Assembly (NCBI RefSeq): GCF_019008365.1
Contig: NZ_JAHHUL010000001.1
Location: 124,001 to 188,000, forward strand
Reading direction: 5' to 3'
Length of the DNA: 64,000 bases
Source of the DNA: Phosphitispora fastidiosa
GTDB taxonomy: Bacteria > Bacillota > Thermincolia > Thermincolales > UBA2595
Shown here: in pieces, positions 34,407 through 42,447 of the stretch
Numbering within the stretch: the first letter of the stretch is position 1
Layout: each line of letters starts with the position of its first letter
The notes under the pieces: model-generated
What the model was told of the DNA's origin: nothing
The model's database searches: none
What the model saw: the letters and a program-made list of their open reading frames with translations, nothing else
Made by a program: the position numbers and the translations under genes

Positions 34407-35662
34407 CCCTTCTGGCTGTTGTAATGCTGCAGATACCTCCTCAATATATTCAAAGCCACATTTGCCGACTGCCACCTGATGACTTCCCGGTCACCGGTAA
34501 AGAGGTTTTTGACAGCAAAGGCGTTATCTTGTCCGGCAAGAGCAATATATACCTGCCCAACAGGTTTTTCGGGGGTCCCCCCTCCGGGACCTGCTATTCC
34601 GGTTACAGAAACTGCTACATCCGTGCCTCCGGCATTTCTGGCCCCGACAGCCATTTCCAGCGCTGTCTGTTCACTGACCGCCCCGTATTTTTCCAGAGTA
34701 TCACGGGATACCCCCAGCATATTAATTTTGGCATCATTAGAATAGGTAATGAATCCACAGACAAAGTTTTCCGACACTCCAGGTATCTCTGTCAGCCGCG
34801 AGGCGATAAGTCCCCCTGTACAAGACTCTGCAGTAGCAGCAGTCAGCCCGTGTTTATGCAGCAGCCCAGCCACAACACCTTCAAGGGTGTCATCATCTGT
34901 TCCATAGATATAATCTCCCAGCCTGTTCCTTATCTCTGCTTCGACACCGGAGATAATCTCCCCGGCTGCATCATCTGAGTTTGCTTTTGCTGTGAGCCTG
35001 ATATATGCCTCTCCCTTGGGAGCCAGAAATGCAATCGTAGGGTTAACCTGTTTATCAACAAGGTCACTGATACGCTCTTCCACCATGGATTCTCCCATCC
35101 CCAGAATTTTTAGTACCCTGGAGACAATAACGGCCTTATCAGTCCCGGTCATTTTCCTTAAATAGTCCTCCACGGTTTCCACAAACATAGGCCTCATTTC
35201 GACCGGTGGTCCCGGCAGAATGACTATACTCTTCCCTTCAAATTCCACAATACTTCCGGGTGCAGTCCCAATCCGGTTGGGGATAGTAACAGCGCCGTGA
35301 ATGTTTAAGGCCTGCTTGGCATTTATCTGAGGCATTATCCGTCCTCTGATCTCAAAAAAATCCCTGATATGTGCCAGTGACTCCTCATCCATAACCAACT
35401 CCGCACCCAACATTCCGGCAATGGTTTCTCTGGTAAGGTCATCTGAGGTCGGACCAAGTCCTCCGGTAACTATTATAAGGTCAGCTCTTCCCATGGCAGT
35501 TTTGACAACCTCTCTGAGGCGTGATTCATTGTCTCCCACAGTTGTTTGAAAAAATACGTCTATTCCCAGTTTGGCCAGTCGTTGGCCGATAAACTGGGCA
35601 TTTGTATTCACAATCTGTCCCAATAAGAGTTCTGTTCCCGTTGAAATCAGTTCGGCCCGCAT
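34403..35662 (-). CDS. cinA: CinA: nicotinamide-nucleotide amidase / competence-damage protein
   Basis: Two-domain CinA of 419 residues. The N-terminal MoCF-like domain has ELISTGTELLLGQ and VTGGLGPTSDDLT; the C-terminal PncC-like domain has TAESCTGGLIASRL and VTGIAGPGGGTPEKPVG. It recycles NMN and hydrolyses ADP-ribose-type pyrophosphates in homologues. The start at 35662 has AAGGGG before it. Often next to recA in Firmicutes; here about 4 kb upstream of it. Confidence 0.93.
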   Translation of the reverse strand: MRAELISTGTELLLGQIVNTNAQFIGQRLAKLGIDVFFQTTVGDNESRLREVVKTAMGRADLIIVTGGLGPTSDDLTRETIAGMLGAELVMDEESLAHIRDFFEIRGRIMPQINAKQALNIHGAVTIPNRIGTAPGSIVEFEGKSIVILPGPPVEMRPMFVETVEDYLRKMTGTDKAVIVSRVLKILGMGESMVEERISDLVDKQVNPTIAFLAPKGEAYIRLTAKANSDDAAGEIISGVEAEIRNRLGDYIYGTDDDTLEGVVAGLLHKHGLTAATAESCTGGLIASRLTEIPGVSENFVCGFITYSNDAKINMLGVSRDTLEKYGAVSEQTALEMAVGARNAGGTDVAVSVTGIAGPGGGTPEKPVGQVYIALAGQDNAFAVKNLFTGDREVIRWQSANVALNILRRYLQHYNSQKG

Positions 35663-35796
35663 AACCCAGCCCCTTTCCAAAAATAATTGGTAACTTCTTT
35701 AATATTACATATTATTCTTTTAAGTAAGCCTTAAAACCTTCCGGCAGAAGTTAATTATTTGTTCCGTGTTTGGAAGGCGCCGGTTTAAATTCAATA

Positions 35797-35830
35797 GGAC
35801 CGGCTGAAAATTTTCTTTCACAGCCGGCCC
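35797..35830 (-). terminator. Hairpin between the FtsH-like gene and cinA
   Basis: GGACCGGCTG and CAGCCGGCCC pair over a 14-base loop. It lacks a strong T tract, so it may be a weak terminator or RNA stabiliser. Confidence 0.4.
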
Positions 35831-35854
35831 TGTTTGGTAAAAAATATTAACTTT

Positions 35855-37366
35855 TTAACCGGCTTTTTCTGCCGGTTCATCATCCTCAATAACCAGTTTC
35901 CTGAAATCAGTCCCGGAAAGCTGTTCCTGTTCCAGAAGTATTTCTGTTATTTCAATTATTCTTTTTCTGTACGGCAATAAGGTGTTCTGAACTATGCCTT
36001 CCTGTTCCCTGATAATTTCAGTTATCACATCATACATTTTATCCTTAGGAAGACTGTCTTCTGAAACCACACCCAGCCTGGACATCCCCGAAAGGATGAT
36101 TCTTTTGGCTAAATCAACTGCCTTTTCGAAGTCATTAGACGCCCCGGTACTCCTGTTGCTGAAAATAAGTTCCTCTGCCAGCGCACCTGCCAGCATAATT
36201 GAAATCTGATTTTCCAGGTAATCAATGGTATACAGGTAGGTGTCATCTTCCGGTGTCTGTCTCATATACCCAAGGGCATTCCCCCTGGGGCTTATTGTGA
36301 GTGTGGAAACAGAACCGGGCTTTACGATTTCACTTATCAGAGCATGTCCTGTTTCATGGATGGAAACCCTTTTAAGTTCATCTGCATTGGGACGCTTATC
36401 AAGTTTTTCCCCCATAATAACTTTGTCGATTGCTTCCTTGAAGTGTTTCAGGCTGACCCTGTCCCTTCCCTCCCTGAAAGCATAAATGGCAGCCTCATTG
36501 GTAAGGCTCTCCAGGTGAGCCCCGGAAAAGCCGAAGGTCTCTCTGGCAATTGCCCCAAGCTCAACATCATTCTCAAGGGGTTTGTTTCTGGTATGAATCT
36601 TTAGTATTTCAACTCTGCCATCCTTGCACGGCAGGTCAACCCTTACATGCCTGTCGAACCGACCCGGCCTCATCAACGCCGGGTCAAGCATATCTGCCCT
36701 GTTGGTAGCTGCAATTAAAAGGACTTTTACCGAATCATCGTTTTTCATCCCGTCCATTTCCACCAGAAGCTGGTTAAGGGTCTGGTCATATTCCATGTGG
36801 CTGCTGTTCTGGCCTCTCTTGCCGCCAACGACCTCTATCTCGTCAATAAAAATCATGGCATTGTTTTTCCCCAGCTTGGCAGCCTTATCCCGGGCTGATT
36901 TGAACAACTTCCTTACCCTCTGGGCGCCTACGCCGGCATACATTTCTATAAATTCAGAACCGCTGGTGGCAATGTATACGGCATCTGTATAGGTTGCTGC
37001 AGCTTTTGCCATCAGGGTCTTCCCGGTTCCCGGAGGGCCCAGGAGCAGAATGCCCTTCAGGGGCCTGATACCAAGTTCTTTTATCTTCTCATAGTTTTTG
37101 ATAAAGTCAAGGGCCTCTTTAAGCTCCTTGATGGCAGATGCCTGGCCGCCAATATCATCAAAATAAACCTCACTGGTGTTTTTGCCGGTGACCTCCTGTA
37201 CTCCCACAGGTTTAACCAGACCCTTGCTTTCCGCAAGAAAATACATGGCAGCAAAAAAGCCAAGTATAAACATCAGTGGTAATACATCATAGCCTTTCCA
37301 AATCAGAAAGCCTATAAAAGCAAGTCCTATTCCCAGCCCTATTTCTTTAATCAATCCTTTTGTCAT
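35855..37366 (-). CDS. FtsH-like membrane AAA protease lacking the extracytoplasmic domain
   Basis: An AAA+ zinc metalloprotease of 503 residues. Two helices (about 8-23 and 28-44) are joined by only a few residues, where true FtsH has a domain of about 70 residues. The AAA module has Walker A GPPGTGKT (110-117), Walker B MIFIDEIE (171-178) and the second region of homology TNRADMLDPALMRPGRFDRH. The M41 peptidase has HETGH (337-341) and a later GASNDFEKA Asp ligand. All active residues are kept, so it should be an active protease. It overlaps the upstream membrane-protein gene by four bases. Confidence 0.88.
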   Translation of the reverse strand: MTKGLIKEIGLGIGLAFIGFLIWKGYDVLPLMFILGFFAAMYFLAESKGLVKPVGVQEVTGKNTSEVYFDDIGGQASAIKELKEALDFIKNYEKIKELGIRPLKGILLLGPPGTGKTLMAKAAATYTDAVYIATSGSEFIEMYAGVGAQRVRKLFKSARDKAAKLGKNNAMIFIDEIEVVGGKRGQNSSHMEYDQTLNQLLVEMDGMKNDDSVKVLLIAATNRADMLDPALMRPGRFDRHVRVDLPCKDGRVEILKIHTRNKPLENDVELGAIARETFGFSGAHLESLTNEAAIYAFREGRDRVSLKHFKEAIDKVIMGEKLDKRPNADELKRVSIHETGHALISEIVKPGSVSTLTISPRGNALGYMRQTPEDDTYLYTIDYLENQISIMLAGALAEELIFSNRSTGASNDFEKAVDLAKRIILSGMSRLGVVSEDSLPKDKMYDVITEIIREQEGIVQNTLLPYRKRIIEITEILLEQEQLSGTDFRKLVIEDDEPAEKAG

Positions 37367-37917
37367 AACGCATCACTTCCTAACATTCCAGAAACTTTGG
37401 AGGCTGCATTATTTCTGGGGATCACCTCATAAAGGTACTTATCGCCCTTGATAAATGAAATATAAACATTATCATTGTCAATAAATACCCTTGCTTGAGC
37501 ACCGGTATCCCTGGCGTTATTCTGTATTTCTGCAGCCATTTCTGTGAAATCACCCTTTGCCAGCGCCTCATAAATTATATACTGGCTGTTATAATAAGCT
37601 TCCGAAAGTTCCTTTGTCCTTTTGTCCTTTAATTCCATGTGAAACTGATTGTGTCCCAGTATTTTTTCTGTGTAACCGTTCAGTTCAAGGTATGCCTCCT
37701 TGAGGTCTTCAGTTTTCCTCACACTGAGGTTAACTGTTACCACTTCCCCCTCGTTGTCAAGCTTGACATCATCAACAAGCTCAGTATCTGAATACATTTT
37801 GAACAGTGGTTGTTCAACATTGTATTTCTGGTAAAAATACTGTACAGTCAGGAGGATACCTAGAGTTACGGCTAGGACTACTATTACGACAGATACTCTG
37901 ATTCCTTTAATTTGCAA
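37363..37917 (-). CDS. Single-pass membrane protein coupled to the FtsH-like protease
   Basis: Not recognised. With TTG at 37917 (GGGGAGG six bases before) the 184-residue protein has one N-terminal helix (about 7-27, VSVVIVVLAVTLGILLTV) and an outside domain with VTVNLSVRKTEDLKEAY. The longer frame to 38106 runs into a palindromic repeat and is unlikely. The four-base overlap with the protease gene suggests a joint complex, with this protein perhaps replacing the missing outer domain of the protease. Confidence 0.65.
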   Translation of the reverse strand: MQIKGIRVSVVIVVLAVTLGILLTVQYFYQKYNVEQPLFKMYSDTELVDDVKLDNEGEVVTVNLSVRKTEDLKEAYLELNGYTEKILGHNQFHMELKDKRTKELSEAYYNSQYIIYEALAKGDFTEMAAEIQNNARDTGAQARVFIDNDNVYISFIKGDKYLYEVIPRNNAASKVSGMLGSDAL

Positions 37918-37993
37918 CTTTTTCCTCCCCTTTCTGCCTGATAGGCTCATTATAACATATGCCTTTGGACAGTTCCTTATGGAAAGTTTGGAA

Positions 37994-38182
37994 AAGTAGT
38001 GGCAGATAAGTTCCTCAGAACGGCTACAACTCCGCCGGCATACTGCTTCCGCACTCTGTGCGGGTCGCAGGCCGGCGGACGTCAGACTCGTTCTTTCGGA
38101 ACTCATCTGCCACTATGCAATTTATAAGGGAGGACCGGTTGACGACAGACTCCGCCTTTCAGAACACATCTCCCCCTCTGTG
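37994..38182. repeat. Palindromic non-coding element, family B/C copy 1
   Basis: Inverted arms TAGTGGCAGATAAGTTCCTCAG and the reverse match near 38088-38116 flank an inner CCGCCGGC/GCCGGCGG palindrome. The right part, read on the minus strand, has GGCGGAGTCTGTCGTC, also found in the element at 50885. It fills most of the 429-base gap upstream of the TTG of the membrane protein. Confidence 0.6.
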
Positions 38183-38184
38183 AT

Positions 38185-38215
38185 AAAAAACGGAAACCAC
38201 CTGCAGAGCAGGTGG
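38185..38215 (-). terminator. Hairpin/terminator, same palindrome as at 39987
   Basis: CCACCTGC-TCT-GCAGGTGG (minus strand) followed by TTTCCGTTTTTT. It lies downstream of the lipoprotein gene. The same 19-base palindrome recurs at 39992-40010. Confidence 0.65.
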
Positions 38216-38346
38216 CAATATAAAAAAATTCCTTGTGAGAATGTATGTAACAAGTAACGAATTTAGACGAAATACTGTACTGTTTGGGTTAAAAATAAGA
38301 ATACCACTGGTAGTTCATGTACGAGGAGTTTAGTTATCTTTTATTT

Positions 38347-38736
38347 TTATTGACTTATTTTAATATAATCACTTTTGATGTCTTCAATGGGTCTATTGCC
38401 TTCTTTTAGGTCTCCTTCGAGTTTTTCAAGCTTTTTAAGGTTTGCAGTTATTTCCTTTAATTCGTCCTGGTTATTGTTAGCCTTAGTCAAATCTACCAGA
38501 ACTGATTTACTCATAAAAATCCGATAAGCCAATTGTACAGCAGGATTGGATGAAGTGGCAGCTTCCTTTGTGGGTTTTCCGTTTGGGAAAAAGGTTTCGT
38601 TATATGGGTTATCGTAGGCAATTTTATTTTTGCTTAACGCATTTTTTGATGAATTGCTACAACCTGATAATAAAGAACTAATTGTTAGTAACGAGAGCAG
38701 CATAACAAACAGTAAAAGAGTAACCTTCTTTGACAT
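38347..38736 (-). CDS. Small predicted lipoprotein
   Basis: A 129-residue lipoprotein with signal peptide and lipobox LLSGC (Cys26 with ATG at 38736; TTG at 38742 is the alternative). The mature part starts with an Asn/Ser/Lys linker and ends in a charged helical region (LKEITANLKKLEKLEGDLKEG). No family recognised. The codons are markedly AT-rich compared with the surrounding core genes. Confidence 0.5.
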   Translation of the reverse strand: MSKKVTLLLFVMLLSLLTISSLLSGCSNSSKNALSKNKIAYDNPYNETFFPNGKPTKEAATSSNPAVQLAYRIFMSKSVLVDLTKANNNQDELKEITANLKKLEKLEGDLKEGNRPIEDIKSDYIKISQ

Positions 38737-38915
38737 AAGCAACAGTCCTTCCGATTATTATGATATAAGAAAATATATTGCTGTATTCTAGACAACATGG
38801 GAGAATGCCTTTATGAAAATGTTAGTAATTTTAGGGTTGCCACAGTCCATCGCCTAAATACTGGTGGAAACGGCTGGGCTATTCGGAAGTAATCAAAATA
38901 AAAGGACCTTCGCAG

Positions 38916-39458
38916 TTATCGAAGGTCTTGAAATGCTTCACTGTATATATCATATCTCATGCTTACCGTTGTTCTATTTTTGCCATTATACATTCTATGT
39001 TCATTTTTCTTAAATTTTTGTGATTCATAATATTCTACACGATTAAGGTATGCATCTAAAGTAATCATTCTTACTCCACAGTGCTCATTATCAATTTCCA
39101 ACGCTTTATATTTTGCATGGTCTATTAAAAATTTTCCGATTTCTAAGTTTTTAAATTTTACATCCCTTGCTATTCTAGCGATTTTTATAGCTGGAACCGT
39201 AGCATATACTAAATCTTCAGATTGTTCTTCTTCTGCTAGTTTTAATGAATCAGCACAAATGGAATAAAAACCAGCTAAAGTTCCTTCATAGTACATTAAC
39301 GTAGTATTGTTCATTCCAAGCTGTTGTTCAGAATAAGCTTCTTTTTTTAAGAATTTATTCATTCCCTCATCTTTGCAATCAAAATTGGCTAAATCACCTA
39401 ATTCTTCTTCGGTTAATTTAGCCAATAATATTGCCTTGCGATTTAATTTTTCAGACAT
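38916..39458 (-). CDS. GNAT acetyltransferase, toxin-like (TacT/AtaT type)
   Basis: A 180-residue GNAT protein resembling acetyltransferase toxins that acetylate aminoacyl-tRNA. Seen: FDCKDEGMNKFLKKEA (27-42) where toxins of this group have a FDCG..LN.FL pattern, the VPAIKIARIARDVKFKNLEIGKFL acetyl-CoA region (88-111, with the usual central Gly of the pyrophosphate loop replaced by Glu106), and the acid/Tyr end (VEYYESQKF, Tyr144 as likely catalytic residue). It follows a 52-residue gene by two bases. AT-rich codons suggest transfer. It could also be an ordinary GNAT enzyme. Confidence 0.7.
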   Translation of the reverse strand: MSEKLNRKAILLAKLTEEELGDLANFDCKDEGMNKFLKKEAYSEQQLGMNNTTLMYYEGTLAGFYSICADSLKLAEEEQSEDLVYATVPAIKIARIARDVKFKNLEIGKFLIDHAKYKALEIDNEHCGVRMITLDAYLNRVEYYESQKFKKNEHRMYNGKNRTTVSMRYDIYSEAFQDLR

Positions 39459-39460
39459 GA

Positions 39461-39619
39461 TTACTTAGGCCCCTTCGTTTTAACTCCTTCAAACATCTTA
39501 CGGTAATGTTCACGTATTTTAATACGTTGTTCCTTTGATGGAACTCTATTTATTTCATTAAATATTTCCTTCGCATCTTTACCATAAAGAGTAGGAGTAG
39601 CTTGTAATTGAGTAGCCAT
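39461..39619 (-). CDS. Small protein preceding the GNAT gene, candidate antitoxin
   Basis: 52 residues, starting MATQLQATPTLYGKDAKEIF and ending in a basic tail (REHYRKMFEGVKTKGPK). ATG at 39619 follows AGGAGGAG, a strong ribosome site; an upstream in-frame start is basic junk without a site. The ATPTLYGKDA motif is of a type found in small proteins next to GNAT genes in clostridia, to my recollection. Coupled by a two-base gap to the GNAT gene. Its short helix could neutralise the enzyme; DNA binding is not obvious. Confidence 0.6.
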   Translation of the reverse strand: MATQLQATPTLYGKDAKEIFNEINRVPSKEQRIKIREHYRKMFEGVKTKGPK

Positions 39620-39681
39620 TTTGCTTCTCCTCCTTTTCTTATTAATTTTCCTGTCCATATTTTACCACCCTTTTCGTGTCG

Positions 39682-39771
39682 AAATCAAGAGAAATATGAT
39701 AAAATACCAGTTGATTGTCGACAAAATAATGTATAAAAGTGTTAAATGTTTGTCAAGAAATCTCTTGATTT
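39682..39771 (-). promoter_or_regulatory. Promoter with inverted repeats upstream of the GNAT pair
   Basis: TTGACA (39756-39751), a 17-base spacer and TACATT (39733-39728) form a good promoter. It is enclosed by a perfect 11-base inverted repeat, AAATCAAGAGA (39682-39692) and TCTCTTGATTT (39761-39771), and a palindrome TTGTCGACAA (39715-39724) lies near the start of transcription. This is what an autoregulated operon would show. Confidence 0.65.
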
Positions 39772-39833
39772 AATTATTCTAACTGGCAGCACATAATAGT
39801 ATACGATTGTAATACATAAATATTACCAAAACA

Positions 39834-39960
39834 ACTCTAAAAATGTTGTAAGACAAGGGTAGATGTGTTCCGGAGGGCGGGAGCGGCTGCCGGCGGAGAT
39901 GTCTGGGGGCCCCGCCCGAGGAATTCATCAACCCCTGTTCATGTTACGTTTTAATAATCA
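39834..39960. repeat. Palindromic non-coding element, family B/C copy 2
   Basis: Terminal arms (AAGGGTAGATGTGTTCC and the reverse match GAATTCATCAACCCCTG) and a GC-rich centre with GCCGGCGGAGATGTCTGG. Arms and centre match the longer copy at 50885-51165. Together with the promoter region it accounts for the 396 bases between the small gene and the Gln-rich gene. Confidence 0.7.
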
Positions 39961-39986
39961 AAAAGTATGGGGTTTGTCAATAAGCT

Positions 39987-40015
39987 GGAAACCACCTGCT
40001 CTGCAGGTGGTTTCC
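39987..40015. terminator. Perfect 13-bp palindrome at the end of the Gln-rich gene
   Basis: GGAAACCACCTGC-TCT-GCAGGTGGTTTCC begins right at the stop codon of the next gene. Its core is identical to the hairpin at 38197-38215. Without a T tract on the minus strand its action as a terminator is uncertain. Confidence 0.5.
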
Positions 40016-40438
40016 TTATGTCTGTTGATTCCTGATTAGATTTTCGACGACTGCCATCTGTTCTCTGAAATGGCTGATCTCCTCCCTGAGTTGTGGCAGT
40101 TGATCCTTTAGCGGCTCTAAATCTTCCTGAAGCCGGTTTAGCCGGTCATTCAGATCTGCTGTCAATTGTACAGATAGTTCGCTTCCTGCCTGGGGCAGCT
40201 TAAACTGCGGGAATAACTGCTGCAATAGCTGCTGCAATTGTTGGGAAGACTGGGAGTTTCCCTGAAGCTTTGGGAGTTTGGGTTTTTCTGCCAGTATTTC
40301 ACCTTTGCTGGTGGGCATTGGCTGCTGGGACAATAAGTTGGTGACAGCGATAAGCAACTGCCCCATTTCCTGCAGGCGCATTCCCATGTTTGCCGCCTGC
40401 TCAGGATTTATTACCGGACTCTTTCTCATAGCATCCAC
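40016..40438 (-). CDS. Gln-rich coiled-coil protein of unknown function
   Basis: 140 residues with a Met/Gln-rich start, a QQLQQLLQQLFPQFKLPQ middle segment and a C-terminal coiled coil (LNDRLNRLQEDLEPLKDQL). No signal peptide or helix for the membrane. No family recognised; a spore or surface-associated role is possible from composition only. It stands between the phospholipase D gene and the accessory patch. Confidence 0.5.
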   Translation of the reverse strand: MDAMRKSPVINPEQAANMGMRLQEMGQLLIAVTNLLSQQPMPTSKGEILAEKPKLPKLQGNSQSSQQLQQLLQQLFPQFKLPQAGSELSVQLTADLNDRLNRLQEDLEPLKDQLPQLREEISHFREQMAVVENLIRNQQT

Positions 40439-40516
40439 TCCTGATTACATACTATGCGGCAAAAAAGTGGATAGTTATCTGTAGCAGCGCTTATCTGTAA
40501 AAAAATCGTGGTCTCT

Positions 40517-41980
40517 TTAGAAACTGGAGAGACCACTCCATTCCTGCAGCCGGTAGACAAAATACTTTGCTTTGGAATCATCACGGTATTTTTCAAAATC
40601 CAATGTATATTCCCCGCCCTGGTTATTCCATATTGTTTCGAAATACGCAGCTGCGTCCTGTGCCAAATCACTGTTGTTTGGGGCGGTAATTTTCAGGTCT
40701 GTTTCCAGGTTATAATCACCGATGTTCCGTCTGGTCAGGTTTGCCGAACCACCGTAAATCTCAGTTTTTTGCTTTCCTTGGATCATTACAATTTTGGTGT
40801 GATACTGTTCACCATGGGTATCATACCACCTGATTTTAATCCGGCCCTGCGACTTTTCATTAAGTTCTGACGCCACCGGCCTGTTGGGAATCCCGTTTTT
40901 CTCCATACCAAAGGCATCCTTGTTGGGGTCAAGGACAAGTCTTATGTCAGTGCCTCTCTCTGATGCCTTCAGGAGTTCCACGATGAGGTCCCGTTCCCCG
41001 AGATAAAACATCCCCATTTGGATCATATCCCCAGGCCCTGAGTTTCTGAAAGAATCTATCAGGTGCTTTTTAATTTTCCCTTCAGTCAGCAGGCTTACCT
41101 GTAAATCTCCCCCTGCTTCAGGTTCTGAACCACTATTCACCGTGGCTTGCTGTCTGCCAGCATTCCCCGAAAAAGCTGTCACCGCAGTTTCAGACTCAAG
41201 AATCTGTTCTGAAATCCCACCTGCAACCACAAAAGCAATATTGGAGTGGTAAGCGCTGGCGTCATGAGGGTTTGCCGATGTTACCAGAGAATAACTGTCA
41301 GTTACGATGACCTTCCTGTGATTAGCCTTAAAATTAAGCAGTTTTAGATATGAACGCATAGTTACTTCCGGAGAATCAGGACTAAAGGCATTGGGCAGCC
41401 ACCCCTTGCCCCGTGACCCAAACCACTGGAGAGCTACTCTCCAGAAACCGGAATATGCCGGGTTTGAATCCCTTATCTTCGTGAGGTCGGTAATAGTAAC
41501 CCTGATGCCGTTATCCTTCATTCGTTCCAGATATTTTGAGGGATAAGATCCGTAAAAAGTATTAATTTCGTCGGTAATGACGGTAATCTCTGTTTCAGGG
41601 TGCTGACGCTTCTTCTCTATCAGGGCATCTGCCAGACTTGATGACAATGCGGGGTAACTGTACTGTCGGTTGTATTCATCATTAAAAAGGAACATATCGA
41701 CAACTATATATTCCTGAGCGTCCCCGATAATCTCCAGGGCCCGGTCAAAAATCTCCTGATCATGAACCTTTTGGCCATCCTTCATATACGTAAGGTCATA
41801 GAGAAATTCAACATCGGAAACATTGTTGGGTGTCTTGGCAACAGAAACACCTTCCGGCAGCGGTTTTTGCGTTCCATAAACTGCGCCTGCCACCGTAAAT
41901 AAAAGCAGGAAAACAACAATTGTTTTCCACTTTTTAAAGCCTCTTCCGCTATTCTGCCTGATATTAAACATGGCCTTCAC
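40517..41980 (-). CDS. Phospholipase D family protein, exported or membrane anchored
   Basis: A 487-residue PLD-superfamily protein with an N-terminal hydrophobic helix (about 20-35) and two HKD-type motifs: NHRKVIVTDSYSLVTSAN (His221, Lys223) and YHTKIVMIQGKQKTEIYGGSANLT (His394, Lys396). This is the layout of cardiolipin-synthase-like or exported phosphodiesterases. The Asp usual in HKD sits at VTD in the first motif and is not obvious in the second. Start GTG 41980 with GGGGGG upstream, or ATG at 41971. pgpA and pgsA upstream would supply phosphatidylglycerol, which favours a lipid role. Confidence 0.78.
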   Translation of the reverse strand: MKAMFNIRQNSGRGFKKWKTIVVFLLLFTVAGAVYGTQKPLPEGVSVAKTPNNVSDVEFLYDLTYMKDGQKVHDQEIFDRALEIIGDAQEYIVVDMFLFNDEYNRQYSYPALSSSLADALIEKKRQHPETEITVITDEINTFYGSYPSKYLERMKDNGIRVTITDLTKIRDSNPAYSGFWRVALQWFGSRGKGWLPNAFSPDSPEVTMRSYLKLLNFKANHRKVIVTDSYSLVTSANPHDASAYHSNIAFVVAGGISEQILESETAVTAFSGNAGRQQATVNSGSEPEAGGDLQVSLLTEGKIKKHLIDSFRNSGPGDMIQMGMFYLGERDLIVELLKASERGTDIRLVLDPNKDAFGMEKNGIPNRPVASELNEKSQGRIKIRWYDTHGEQYHTKIVMIQGKQKTEIYGGSANLTRRNIGDYNLETDLKITAPNNSDLAQDAAAYFETIWNNQGGEYTLDFEKYRDDSKAKYFVYRLQEWSGLSSF

Positions 41981-42006
41981 ATGGGGCCCCCCAAACTCTA
42001 TAATAT

Positions 42007-42447
42007 TTAAAAAATATGTAAAAAAACAAATACTGCAGCCTGCATGATAATATTAGTAATAAGACCTGCTGCAAGGTCATCTGCCATAACTCCAAATCCC
42101 CCCGGCAGTTTCTGCAGACGGTTAATCGGTGCCGGTTTCAGAATGTCAAGGGCACGGAAAAGCAGGAATCCAATAATCAGGTAAATTCCATTCCATGTAT
42201 AGACCGCAATCAAATAACCAGCAATTTCGTCAACAATTATCTTGGGGCTGTCATGCTCCTGAAGGGCCATTTCTGCCTCCTGGGAAATCCATATCCCAAG
42301 AACCACAGTACTGGTAATCAGAAAAATATTGTCAGGAAATAATACTGCCAGCACAAGCCCCAGAAGTGTGCCAAAGGTTCCGGGGGCTTTGGGAATTAAA
42401 CCAAGTCCGAAACCTGATGCCAGTAGAATTATGATGTTTTTTCTCAT
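42007..42447 (-). CDS. pgpA: Phosphatidylglycerophosphatase A
   Basis: A 146-residue integral membrane phosphatase converting phosphatidylglycerophosphate to phosphatidylglycerol. The family pattern is clear: GLGLIPKAPGTFGTLLG, DSPKIIVDEIAGYLIA with the metal-binding acids, and KLPGGFGVMADDLAAGLITN. The ATG overlaps the pgsA stop by four bases, so the product of PgsA is handed on directly. Confidence 0.92.
   Translation of the reverse strand: MRKNIIILLASGFGLGLIPKAPGTFGTLLGLVLAVLFPDNIFLITSTVVLGIWISQEAEMALQEHDSPKIIVDEIAGYLIAVYTWNGIYLIIGFLLFRALDILKPAPINRLQKLPGGFGVMADDLAAGLITNIIMQAAVFVFLHIF

Noticed and set aside
37950..38106. N-terminal extension of the membrane protein upstream of the FtsH-like gene
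   Set aside because: The added residues are encoded by the palindromic element and no ribosome site supports them; TTG at 37917 has a strong one.
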